Shown here one piece after another: positions 56,196 to 64,000 of a stretch of DNA of 64,000 bases. The notes beneath the pieces were generated by a model. The model was not told where the DNA came from. It was given only the letters and a program-made list of their open reading frames with translations, and ran no database searches. Each line of letters begins with the position of its first letter. The first letter of the stretch is position 1. This DNA comes from Aerococcus sp. (lineage in GTDB: Bacteria; Bacillota; Bacilli; Lactobacillales; Aerococcaceae). The position numbers were made by a program, and so were the translations under genes. Where the stretch lies: NCBI GenBank assembly GCA_030528155.1, contig JAUMZL010000004.1, positions 1 through 64,000 of the forward strand, given 5' to 3'.

Positions 56196-57486
56196 GCTAT
56201 GGGTCGTCGCTAAAAATACCTATTTTAAGAATGTCAAGAGCTGGTCATTTGTGACCATGGTGCTCTCGCCACTGATTATGTTAGCGATTATTACTGGGAT
56301 TAGTTACTTCTTCAGTAATATGTCAGATAATGCTAGCCAAGGTGAATTACCCATCATCAAAGCCGATGCTGGAGTGGAGCAGTTCATCAAGAGCCAGCCC
56401 AATCCAACGAATTTTAAACTGAACTTTGATATCACGGAAAAAGAAGCAAAAAAGAAATTAGCAGATGATGATATTTCGGGGTATTTTGTCTTAGATACAA
56501 AAGCAACCCCAATGAAAGCCACCTACTATGAAAAAGATGATGACCTCGTTTCAACTGCCAAATTGCAACCGATAGTTTCACTCTTATCCAACTATGAAAT
56601 GGCGAAGCGAGCAGGTGAATACAACCTCTCGTCTAGTCAAATGCAAGCGCTGATGGAGAGTCAATTGACACTCGATCGGGTGACGATACTGGGCGATACG
56701 GAAAATGAAGGGAATGGTTTAGCAACTGGCATTCGCTTTGCGCTCGGAATGGCCGGTAGTTTTGTTCTTTTCTTCTTTGTGATTTATTACTCGATGTTAA
56801 TCATGCAGGAAATTGCATCAGAGAAGGGCTCGCGCATCATGGAAATTATCCTCTCCAGCATGGGCGCTACCACGCACTTCTTCGGGAAATTGCTCGGAGT
56901 GGTGTTGATGATTCTCACCCACATCTTGATTTACGTGGTAGTCTTTGGTGGCATTGCGATTGCCTATAAGACAGACATGCTGCCAATGCGTATTCCAGAA
57001 GAAATTACGAGCATGTTGTCCGGTGTTTCCATTGTCAAAGACAACCTCGATTTGATTATCTGGGTTATTATCTATGGTATTTTGGGGATTATCCTCTACT
57101 CCATGCTAGCTGCATTCATCGGCTCACTGGTTAGCCGAACAGAGGATGTGCAAAAAGCAGCTACCCCACTGACCTTTTTACTCTTGATTGGTTTTTACAT
57201 TGGCATCTTCGGTCAAGAATTTGCTGACTCTCCCTTCTATGTGATTGCCTCTCATATTCCATTCTTCTCTGCTTCTATTATGCCTTTGCGATTGGCGAAG
57301 CATTTAGTGGCTCCATGGGAATTGGGCTTGTCGATCATTATTTATCTGCTAGCTATTGTGATCATCAGCTGGTTATCCATCACCTTCTACCGCAGCAATG
57401 TGTTGGTTTACAGCGATGCAGGCTTCATGAAAGCTTTCAAGCAATCAGTGGGCACATGGAAGAGCGAAAGCAAAGGCCAGGCTTAA
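56188..57486 (+). CDS. ABC exporter permease (NatB-like)
   Basis: A 432-residue ABC-2 permease. Seen: one N-terminal helix (about 25-45), a long extracytoplasmic loop to about residue 170 and five or six C-terminal helices, including MQEIASEKGSRIMEIILSSM typical of YhaP/NatB. The ATG at 56188 overlaps the ATPase stop, so the two are translationally coupled; the longer upstream frame lacks support. A terminator follows at 57499. Confidence 0.83.
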   Translation: MSKLWVVAKNTYFKNVKSWSFVTMVLSPLIMLAIITGISYFFSNMSDNASQGELPIIKADAGVEQFIKSQPNPTNFKLNFDITEKEAKKKLADDDISGYFVLDTKATPMKATYYEKDDDLVSTAKLQPIVSLLSNYEMAKRAGEYNLSSSQMQALMESQLTLDRVTILGDTENEGNGLATGIRFALGMAGSFVLFFFVIYYSMLIMQEIASEKGSRIMEIILSSMGATTHFFGKLLGVVLMILTHILIYVVVFGGIAIAYKTDMLPMRIPEEITSMLSGVSIVKDNLDLIIWVIIYGILGIILYSMLAAFIGSLVSRTEDVQKAATPLTFLLLIGFYIGIFGQEFADSPFYVIASHIPFFSASIMPLRLAKHLVAPWELGLSIIIYLLAIVIISWLSITFYRSNVLVYSDAGFMKAFKQSVGTWKSESKGQA

Positions 57487-57498
57487 TTGATGACGAAC

Positions 57499-57537
57499 GA
57501 ACAGCTGTCTGAACGCTCAGGCAGCTGTTTTTATTTT
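57499..57537 (+). terminator. Terminator after the NatB-like gene
   Basis: AACAGCTGTCTGA (57500-57512) pairs with TCAGGCAGCTGTT (57517-57529, one G-U) and ends in a T-rich tract. Confidence 0.8.
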
Positions 57538-57673
57538 AGCCATTCATTATTGTGGGGATCTCATCGTTGTCTTATGATCAGTCAATAGGATTGGTATTTA
57601 TGAGGAGCTCATTTCACGATAGCGTGGATGCAGGTTCGTTTGACATAACGATACTATCAGGAGGTTGGCTGAT

Positions 57674-57727
57674 ATGATTTTCGCTGGAGCGGTATTGCGA
57701 CTAATTATAGAAAACGTTATCATATGA
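57674..57727 (+). CDS. Possible 17-residue leader peptide
   Basis: ATG at 57674 is preceded by AGGAGG at an ideal nine bases and encodes a hydrophobic 17-residue peptide ending at TGA 57725-57727, 29 bases before the next ATPase start. It may be a leader that couples ribosome movement to the ABC genes, or a small membrane peptide. The SD is as strong as any in the region. It could still be chance. Confidence 0.35.
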   Translation: MIFAGAVLRLIIENVII

Positions 57728-57756
57728 GAAATAAATTTTTTAGAAAGGAGCCCACC

Positions 57757-58599
57757 ATGCAACTGAAAATTAATCGAATCAAGAAAAGTTTTGGTTCACA
57801 TCATGTCTTAGCTGACTGCACAATGTCCTTTGACCAAAGTACTATTACAGGGGTGCTCGGTCGAAATGGCGTGGGGAAAACGACCTTATTTAACATTTTA
57901 TATGGAGAATTAAGTGCTGACGAAGGCGAAGCCACATTGGTTTTTGATGACGGGACAGAACGGGCATTACAGATGGATGATATTGGCATGTTATTTGCCG
58001 AAACCGTATTACCAGAATTCCTGACAGGGTACGAATTTGTCCGCTTTTACCTGGATTTACATCAAGCGCCGGGACAATGGCAAGCGGAGGAATATCTCGA
58101 TTTAGTCGATATCAATCAGGAGGATCGCTATCGGTTAATCAAAGGCTACTCAAGCGGAATGAAAAGTAAGTTAGCGCTGATCAGTCTATTGATCCTCCAA
58201 CCACCCGTCATTTTATTGGATGAACCGCTCGCTGCTGTCGATATTGTGGTACAGGCCCAGATGAAACAGGTACTGCGCGAAATGAAGAAGGATCGCATTA
58301 TCTTACTGTCCACGCACATTGTCTCACTCGCACAGGAATTGGCAGATGAGGTGGTATTGCTGAAGGATGGACGCCTTCATGCCTTGGATTATGCACCAAA
58401 GGAACCGAATTTTGAAGCTAAGCTTGTGGAAGCTCTGACTGTAGGCGAAGACCCAACGACTATTGCCCAGATTAAAGCGGGCCAGGAACAAGCGCAAGCC
58501 GCACAAAAAGAGCAAATGGCGCAGTTGGAAGATCACGTACAGCCACTAGAAATTAGTGATGTCCGTGACCAAAAGCACTCTACAGAAGGAGACGATTGA
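57757..58599 (+). CDS. ABC ATPase with degenerate signature motif
   Basis: A 280-residue ATPase. Seen: Walker A GRNGVGKTT (35-43), a divergent signature YSSGMKSKLAL in place of LSGGQ, Walker B VILLDEPLAAVD and STH. The C-terminal 70 residues are rich in Gln, Glu and Ala and look unstructured or coiled. Start at 57757 follows AAAGGAG at six bases; the 11-codon upstream extension contains the SD. It runs one base into a large membrane protein that is presumably its partner. Confidence 0.85.
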   Translation: MQLKINRIKKSFGSHHVLADCTMSFDQSTITGVLGRNGVGKTTLFNILYGELSADEGEATLVFDDGTERALQMDDIGMLFAETVLPEFLTGYEFVRFYLDLHQAPGQWQAEEYLDLVDINQEDRYRLIKGYSSGMKSKLALISLLILQPPVILLDEPLAAVDIVVQAQMKQVLREMKKDRIILLSTHIVSLAQELADEVVLLKDGRLHALDYAPKEPNFEAKLVEALTVGEDPTTIAQIKAGQEQAQAAQKEQMAQLEDHVQPLEISDVRDQKHSTEGDD

Positions 58600-58600
58600 G

Positions 58601-60295
58601 ATGCCAGCATTAAAGACTTTGTTGGCCATTCAGCTGACCGAATCTTACAACGCCCTGCTCTTCTATTTGAGTCGCTTGCCATTGATTGGGCGCTATCTCC
58701 CACAACGCTGGTATCGCGCTGAACGTTTTATTCATTTTAGTAGCATTATCGCGTTCATTTCACTTCTACTGAAAAGTTTCATCGGGCAATTGGTCTACTT
58801 GTTTATTCTGCAGATAGTGACCAGCTATCTCGGTGAAAAGCTAGCACATCTGTCTCTATTAGGGTTGAATCAGATCAACCGTGAGTGGCTATTCCTCTTT
58901 CTAGTATCTGTAATGGCTTGGCTTGAAGCATTGCTAGAGGGATTATTTATTATGCCTGATGAACGTGATGATACACTTTTAATCAAAGTATTCGGACTAG
59001 AGCCAGCGCTTTACTATCGTTGGAGCTTCTACTTTAACAAAGGCATTGGATTGATCGCTGCCAGCACGATATTGACATTGATGTTGAAAGTGGGCAACAA
59101 TAGTGACCTCTATCAAGCGATTCCGCTGCTAGGGGCTGTTTATTTCCAAGTCTTCTTTGTGGGGATTTCCGCTCTAATGCGTCCCTTAGCTTGGCCATGG
59201 CATCGGCAGCTATTAACACGGGATACGGATAAATGGGGAATGCGTCTTTTGCTGGTATTAGGCGGAGGACTATTGGTGAGTGCTATCATTCATTTTCTCT
59301 GGCTGATTAGTCCCATGCGACAAGCGCTATTTTTGTTCTTCCAGTGGCCAGTTGCCTTAATCGGTGGAGTATTTTTCCTACTTGGTGAAAAGGGATTTGA
59401 CTACTATCGTCAAGAGATCAATCGAAAAGCGAAACAGAACTTATCCGTCTCTATCCTATTAGAGAGCGATGAAACGAGTGGCCCATCAGAGGTAGATACG
59501 GCAGATTTGGTCGTCGAAGATATGGCAGTAGAAACAGATACTGAGCATTTCAACCAGTATCATGGCATGCGTTACATCAATGAAATTTTCTTTGCACGTG
59601 TGGGGCATCGCAAGTTGAAACTCCCCTATCGCAAAATAACCCTGTTCCTTACGATAGCATCAGCAATAGTCTTAGCGCTCTTAATGCTATTCCAAGGTAG
59701 CATTCATCAGCAGTTAGCGCCAATGGAGGTAGAAGAACTGTTCGAATCAGTAGGCCCCATGGCAGTCCTGTTATATATGTACGTGATCGTTATGAGTATG
59801 GGAGAAACCTTCACTCGGATCTGTTTCTTCAATATGGATCGCACCATGATGAAGAATCACTTCTACACGCAACCAGAAGCCTTGCGTCAGACGATCACGT
59901 ATCGCTGCCGCAGACTGTGGGGATATTTAACACCGATTTTTCTGATAACTGTTATATTTTTAGGGGCTAGTTACTGGCTGTTGGGAGGAAGAATGCTTCA
60001 GCCCCTACTATTACCCTTATTGATGGTCGTTGTGGGAATCTTTTTCTTTGGCTTTCATACGCTCTATCTTTACTACTTGGTACAGCCTTACACAGAAAAT
60101 ATGAAAATAAAAAGTCCGCTCTACTCCCTACTGCATTATATGGGATATGCGGTAGTTATTCTCGCTAGCCATTTAATGGGCACTTTATCACCGTTGACCG
60201 CGTGGTTAACATTGAGTAGTATCTTGGGAATTTATGTCATTATTGGCTATTTTTTGGTCATCCATTTTGCACCCAGCCGTTTCAAATTACGTTAG
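58601..60295 (+). CDS. Polytopic ABC-type membrane partner of unknown function
   Basis: A 564-residue protein with about 12 helices in two clusters (about 40-280 and 355-560) split by a hydrophilic region of roughly 70 residues with acidic stretches (SDETSGPSEVDTADLVVEDM). I do not recognise the family; its coupling to the upstream ATPase suggests an ABC exporter subunit. GAAGGAG lies ten bases before the ATG. It ends the two-gene unit at a UUCG-loop terminator. Confidence 0.7.
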   Translation: MPALKTLLAIQLTESYNALLFYLSRLPLIGRYLPQRWYRAERFIHFSSIIAFISLLLKSFIGQLVYLFILQIVTSYLGEKLAHLSLLGLNQINREWLFLFLVSVMAWLEALLEGLFIMPDERDDTLLIKVFGLEPALYYRWSFYFNKGIGLIAASTILTLMLKVGNNSDLYQAIPLLGAVYFQVFFVGISALMRPLAWPWHRQLLTRDTDKWGMRLLLVLGGGLLVSAIIHFLWLISPMRQALFLFFQWPVALIGGVFFLLGEKGFDYYRQEINRKAKQNLSVSILLESDETSGPSEVDTADLVVEDMAVETDTEHFNQYHGMRYINEIFFARVGHRKLKLPYRKITLFLTIASAIVLALLMLFQGSIHQQLAPMEVEELFESVGPMAVLLYMYVIVMSMGETFTRICFFNMDRTMMKNHFYTQPEALRQTITYRCRRLWGYLTPIFLITVIFLGASYWLLGGRMLQPLLLPLLMVVVGIFFFGFHTLYLYYLVQPYTENMKIKSPLYSLLHYMGYAVVILASHLMGTLSPLTAWLTLSSILGIYVIIGYFLVIHFAPSRFKLR

Positions 60296-60311
60296 TTGTT
60301 ATAGCAGGCAT

Positions 60312-60342
60312 TAAGGCGCTTCTTTCGAGAGGCGCTTTTTGT
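60312..60342 (+). terminator. Terminator with UUCG tetraloop
   Basis: GCGCTTCT (60316-60323) pairs with AGAGGCGC (60328-60335, one G-U) around a TTCG loop, followed by five T residues. Confidence 0.85.
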
Positions 60343-60463
60343 TGTTGAAGGAATTATCAAGTTTTCAGGGAGATGATAAATCTAATATAGAAAAAGCACT
60401 GCAAAGACTGATGAAATAGGATGATGGCAAAAGCGATGATTAAAATTGATTCGAGCTCAACTA

Positions 60464-60492
60464 TTGCTATTTCTAGGAAGTTTCGGTACAAT
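60464..60492 (+). promoter_or_regulatory. Promoter of rpsF-ssb-rpsR
   Basis: TTGCTA (60464-60469) and TACAAT (60487-60492) are 17 bp apart. The inferred leader is about 75 nt. Confidence 0.65.
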
Positions 60493-60502
60493 GGATCAGC
60501 GT

Positions 60503-60544
60503 GAGTATTGAAATACTCTCCTTGTCCTAGCAATTGACTAGGAC
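60503..60544 (+). promoter_or_regulatory. rpsF leader hairpins, possible S6:S18 control
   Basis: GAGTATT (60503-60509) pairs with AATACTC (60512-60518), and GTCCTAG (60524-60530) pairs perfectly with CTAGGAC (60538-60544). The second lies close to the rpsF SD. Known: rpsF leaders in many bacteria bind the S6:S18 complex to repress the operon. Whether the specific CCG bulge is present is not clear. Confidence 0.4.
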
Positions 60545-60575
60545 CATTAATGACCAAAAGGAGGTGCAAAGTCTG

Positions 60576-60878
60576 ATGAATGAAAATACGACAAAATATG
60601 AAGTGCTTTACATTATTCGTCCTGACCTCGATGAAGGAACCAAGAGCGAATTAGTAGAACGTTTTGACAACGTCTTAACGTCCAACGGTACCCGTATTAG
60701 TGAATCAAAAGACTGGGAAAAACGTCGCTTTGCTTACGAAATCGATAAATTCCGCGAAGGTGTTTATCATTTGGTATACTGTGAAGCTGAAGATGCAAAA
60801 GGGATCAACGAATTTGATCGCTTGGCAAAAATCAACGACGGTATCCTACGTCATATGATCACCAAAGTTGAAGACTAA
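60576..60878 (+). CDS. rpsF: Ribosomal protein bS6
   Basis: A 100-residue S6. Seen: [41 protein letters not shown]. It binds 16S rRNA together with S18. The ATG at 60576 follows AAAGGAGG; a longer frame from 60534 runs through the leader and is rejected. It leads rpsF-ssb-rpsR, the usual order. Confidence 0.97.
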   Translation: MNENTTKYEVLYIIRPDLDEGTKSELVERFDNVLTSNGTRISESKDWEKRRFAYEIDKFREGVYHLVYCEAEDAKGINEFDRLAKINDGILRHMITKVED

Positions 60879-60908
60879 TAACGTCAATCGTTTGAGAGGG
60901 GTTATGGC

Positions 60909-61478
60909 ATGATTAACAATGTAGTGTTGGTTGGACGTTTAACAAGAGAAGTTGACCTACGTTACACGCAGAGTGGTGTTGCTGTAGCCAACTTTACCAT
61001 CGCTGTTGATCGCAATTTCCGTGATGCCAATGGTGAACGTCAGACAGATTTCATTGGCTGTGTGATGTGGCGTAAAGCAGCTGAAAACTTTGCCAAATTT
61101 ACGCGTAAAGGCTCCTTAGTGGGCTTAGAGGGTAGTATCCAAACGCGTAACTATGAAAATCAACAAGGTCAACGGGTTTATGTAACAGAAGTACTCGTTA
61201 ACAACTTTACATTCTTAGAGTCCAAGAATGTAACCGAGAGCCGTCCTGCTGGTGACAATAGTTCACAACAGTATGGCGGTGGGTATAATTCCCAAAATGC
61301 AGACCCATTTGCTGATTACGGCAACCAGCAGAATAATTCCTCTTACAACAGTAATTACGGCAGCAATAGTGGGAATAACGGAGATAACTTTGGAAACTTC
61401 GGGAACAACAACCCGTTCCCATCCAATGATAACGACAATTCCTCAATGGAGATTGCTGACGATGATTTACCGTTCTAA
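60909..61478 (+). CDS. ssb: Single-stranded DNA-binding protein
   Basis: A 189-residue SSB with an OB fold (1-110), a Gly/Asn/Gln-rich flexible linker (115-180) and the C-terminal tip DDDLPF which recruits partner proteins. It coats single-stranded DNA at forks. The linker has an unusual run of Asn, Ser and Gly. GAGAGGGG precedes the ATG. Confidence 0.97.
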   Translation: MINNVVLVGRLTREVDLRYTQSGVAVANFTIAVDRNFRDANGERQTDFIGCVMWRKAAENFAKFTRKGSLVGLEGSIQTRNYENQQGQRVYVTEVLVNNFTFLESKNVTESRPAGDNSSQQYGGGYNSQNADPFADYGNQQNNSSYNSNYGSNSGNNGDNFGNFGNNNPFPSNDNDNSSMEIADDDLPF

Positions 61479-61506
61479 CATCGCAGTGAAGGAGGATTAA
61501 CTCAGT

Positions 61507-61746
61507 ATGGCACAAAATCGTCGCCGTGGTGGTCGCCGTCGTAGAAAAGTATGCTACTTCTGCGCTAACCATATGGACCATATCGATTATAAAGATGCAG
61601 ATCTTTTGAAACGTTTCATGTCCGAAAAAGGTAAGATTTTGCCACGTCGCGTTACCGGGACTTGCGCAAAACATCAACGTACCTTAACTGCAGCTATCAA
61701 GCGTGCACGGATCATGGCATTAGTACCATTCACAGTGAAGGACTAA
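61507..61746 (+). CDS. rpsR: Ribosomal protein bS18
   Basis: A 79-residue basic protein. Seen: an Arg-rich N-terminus [14 protein letters not shown] and [27 protein letters not shown]18 pairs with S6 on the 30S platform. GGAGG lies upstream; a terminator ends the operon. Confidence 0.97.
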   Translation: MAQNRRRGGRRRRKVCYFCANHMDHIDYKDADLLKRFMSEKGKILPRRVTGTCAKHQRTLTAAIKRARIMALVPFTVKD

Positions 61747-61771
61747 TGCTGTTTCGAATAATAGACATTAC

Positions 61772-61806
61772 AGGAGACTTATCATTTGATAGGTCTCCTT
61801 TTTTAT
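61772..61806 (+). terminator. Terminator after rpsR
   Basis: AGGAGACTTATCA and TGATAGGTCTCCT (61772-61784 and 61787-61799) pair over 12-13 bp with one G-U, followed by a run of T. Confidence 0.85.
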
Positions 61807-61900
61807 TGCGCTCGTTGCTGGGAAATATAAATGAGGGCATGCCTGTAAAGTGGAAAAGATCGTAGCTAAAGGAAAGAAGAATAAGGATAGAAATAGTAAA

Positions 61901-62439
61901 TTATCCACAAACACCATGGTGAAAACTGAGGAAAAGATGTTAATAACTAAGGTTATCCACAAAATCAACTGAATAATAACTATAAATAGTGACAAGAATG
62001 GACAATAAACTAGGTAGTTGCGTAGATAACCCTTACAATAACACCTTAAATAGAATAAACTGTAGCAAATATACAACATTTCTAGCGTCCAAAAAGAATA
62101 TCCGTTCGTCATAGTAACAGATTATCCACAGAAAAGGTGGGAAACTTCGCTAATGTGGATAAATGTGTAGATATGTTAATAAGTGTTCGTATAATGGGTG
62201 GATAAAAGACCTGTTTCACGTGGAACACTGTGGATTTGTGCATATTTTTTGTGGATAAGAACATACTGTTCTACTTTATCCACTTTTTAATAGATAAGAA
62301 CATATATTTTCATCTGGTTTTGCCATAACATAGGTGGATAACTGAAGTCTAAGAAAAGAGATACTTTTTGATTAGAGGTTGTAATCAAGAGAAAGGTCTA
62401 TCAATTAAAAATCCCTTTTCCCCCTCCATTTGTGGACAA
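61901..62439. other. Second DnaA-box cluster
   Basis: Perfect TTATCCACA boxes lie at 61901-61909 (+), 61953-61961 (+), 62122-62130 (+), 62154-62162 (-) and 62250-62258 (-). One-mismatch boxes lie at 62197-62205 (-), 62276-62284 (+), 62333-62341 (-) and 62431-62439 (-). That is nine boxes in 540 AT-rich bases without coding sequence. A parS site lies among them. No DnaA-trio is evident, so I do not call it an origin. Confidence 0.75.
62212..62227. promoter_or_regulatory. parS: parS centromere site 1
   Basis: TGTTTCACGTGGAACA matches the 16-bp ParB-binding parS consensus (TGTTNCACGTGNAACA). It lies in the DnaA-box cluster. ParB loads here and SMC is recruited for chromosome segregation. Confidence 0.92.
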
Positions 62440-63155
62440 CGCATCGCAAACTAATGAAAAGATCAAAGTTAGTTACTCCTGCTTGTTTAAGTGAGGAATG
62501 GAACGATTGAAAAAAATGTAGGTGGCATTGGTTATCGATATTCACCCAATTACTGAGGTTTTCATTCCTAGAACAGTGATTAAATTGTTTAGCGTTTATA
62601 GCTAATGGATCCCGTCTGATATTTATGAAGATCTCGCTTAATTTTATTTAGATAGCTGTCAAAACAGATTTTGAAAGGCAAGTTGTATAAAAACTCAAAT
62701 ACTCATGGTGCCCTGTAATCAGAAGTATCATAAGCATTTAAGACACCTAAGCCTGCGTGACTTGACTCAGCCAAAGTTATCTAATATTTAGGCTATCTAA
62801 TGTTCAACATCAACGATAAAGGAGATGAGCTAAAAACTTTAGGCATCCGCTGATAAGAGCAATGAAGATATGATATTGATACAGTGATACACTAGCTATT
62901 AAACATTAAATATTGGGATTGATGATAGGCAGATTTGTCACGCTTGATAGTCATATGTTTTGTAAGGTTTTAGTCAGTAGTCTCCCAGAACAGATAAGGG
63001 AATAAGATGCTGGATTTTTAATATTGGTATGAAGAACGGAATAGCTATAGCTAAGGAATATATTGATGCTTGAAGATATTGAGAATGTGTAGAGCAAAAA
63101 CGAATAGCTTTTTTGAATTAGATACTAGTAGCCAGGTCATTAGCGAATAGAGGGA
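62440..63155. other. Non-coding AT-rich tail
   Basis: No reading frame of 60 or more codons and no recognised RNA. Short matches such as TATCTAAT repeated near 62780 and 62796 are weak. The sequence may be decayed coding DNA or a structural segment between parS sites. Confidence 0.4.
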
Positions 63156-63171
63156 TGTTTCACGTGAAACA
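63156..63171. promoter_or_regulatory. parS: parS centromere site 2
   Basis: TGTTTCACGTGAAACA is a perfect palindromic parS. The palindrome extends to 22 bp (63153-63174, GGATG at the left arm and CATCC at the right). Confidence 0.95.
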
Positions 63172-63248
63172 TCCTTTTATGATGAAAAACTATTTATGTA
63201 AAGATAGCCAGTGGTCTGAGCAGTATTGAGTTCATTAGGAGTGAATCC

Positions 63249-63416
63249 ATGACTAGCTTTTTTAATAGTGTGAACTTCAGCATTGGTATACCATCATCCA
63301 TCTTCTGGCTCGCTTCTTGCATAGCAGATAGGGATGATAGCATCTTGCTCGCTATGATGATGATCAACATGGGTTTGGTAAAATCGCTGAGCGGATTAAA
63401 GATATCATCGCCATAA
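63249..63416 (+). CDS. Possible small protein, 55 residues
   Basis: ATG at 63249 follows TTAGGAGTGAATCC, an SD at good distance, and opens a 55-residue frame ending in TAA. It is moderately hydrophobic with a Met-rich centre. No family is recognised. It is the only candidate in the last 2.2 kb and could be chance. After it, 63417-64000 shows only a small hairpin (GATGAG at 63826-63831 with CTCATC at 63839-63844). Confidence 0.25.
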   Translation: MTSFFNSVNFSIGIPSSIFWLASCIADRDDSILLAMMMINMGLVKSLSGLKISSP

Positions 63417-64000
63417 GGAATTGTATAATAAGTGCGACCTAGTATAGCATTCTCTCGAAGACTGGTATTACAAAAAATATCTCCTGATGATTTAAAGTGA
63501 GCTTGAGAATTATAAAATCAGGATGGGATCAGTAATAATTGTTTCACATTCATTAGTATGTACGGCTGTCTCCCATTCGGCTTTGACTTTGTCTTACAAA
63601 ATAGATTTCATTAGGGATCAATAGTCGACAGAAACTATAAAATGTATAAGACACCTTTTAGCTCTTTCACTTCAGTAAAAATAGTTATATGACTGGTCTT
63701 GTTGCTACTGCGGTTTATACTATGCACAACTGTAGAGATCAAAATTTAACGTTTGATAATGAAGTTAGGCAAAGAAGTGATAGTGCGATAAACATCGTGG
63801 CGTGGGTCACATAAAATAAAAATTAGATGAGCTTTTATCTCATCATTAGGACTGATTTATTCAGTATAAATACTTTTGACTTTGGTTTGAATCATTAATA
63901 GCTGTGCGTTCATTTTAGATACTTATTTTGCTGGATTTATATAAACTCTACGTTTTCGTGGGAATCATCGTATAGAAAAAGGCAAGTTAATCAATGTTTC

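Overview
The window is a chromosomal replication-origin region of a low-GC Gram-positive bacterium. The gene families, Shine-Dalgarno sequences, CcpA-type cre sites and the dnaA-dnaN-yaaA-recF-gyrB-gyrA order all point to Firmicutes, most likely order Lactobacillales. I cannot fix the genus from sequence alone; a member of the Aerococcaceae or Carnobacteriaceae is a guess. No rRNA, tRNA, CRISPR array, prophage or transposase gene was seen.

Layout. 0-5.5 kb: a small membrane protein between two 50-bp repeats, a PLP-dependent amino-acid decarboxylase, an SDR dehydrogenase, a thiolase and a HAD phosphatase. 5.5-8.0 kb (minus): the conserved khpB(jag)-yidC-rnpA-rpmH block. 8.1-23.2 kb: a histidine-utilisation region with hutU plus a GlmL/MutL-like ATPase, hutI, a large SARP/AAA/TPR regulator, hutH, an APC permease, and fhs-fchA-ftcD behind a promoter carrying a perfect cre site. 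23.9-28.4 kb: a folate operon folC-folB-folK-folE-(Ham1-like)-folP. 28.5-36.0 kb: a maltodextrin ABC importer (msmX-malE-malF-malG-DUF1189) divergent from an intracellular GH13 enzyme. 36.0-45.8 kb: a bipartite oriC flanking dnaA, then dnaN, yaaA, recF, gyrB, gyrA. 45.9-60.3 kb: a frameshifted MFS transporter, an AAC(3)-family acetyltransferase, an ApbE flavin transferase, an APC permease, a two-component/ABC module, a NatAB-like exporter and an unusual ATPase/polytopic-membrane pair. 60.3-61.8 kb: rpsF-ssb-rpsR. 61.8-64.0 kb: a gene-poor stretch with a dense DnaA-box cluster and two parS sites.

How it works together. Histidine would be deaminated (HutH), hydrated (HutU), ring-opened (HutI) and its formimino group moved to tetrahydrofolate (FtcD), deaminated (FchA) and finally released as formate with ATP formation by Fhs running in reverse. 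The pathway needs tetrahydrofolate, and the folate operon lies directly beside it. Glutamate is the end product, and a GlmL-like protein sits behind hutU, although no glutamate mutase is present in the window.

Most notable points: about 28 kb of metabolic genes lie between rpmH and dnaA, which are usually close neighbours; a second DnaA-box cluster with five perfect boxes and an embedded parS lies about 25 kb from oriC; a structured leader with an attenuator-like terminator precedes yaaA-recF; and a SARP-type regulator stands beside the hut genes.
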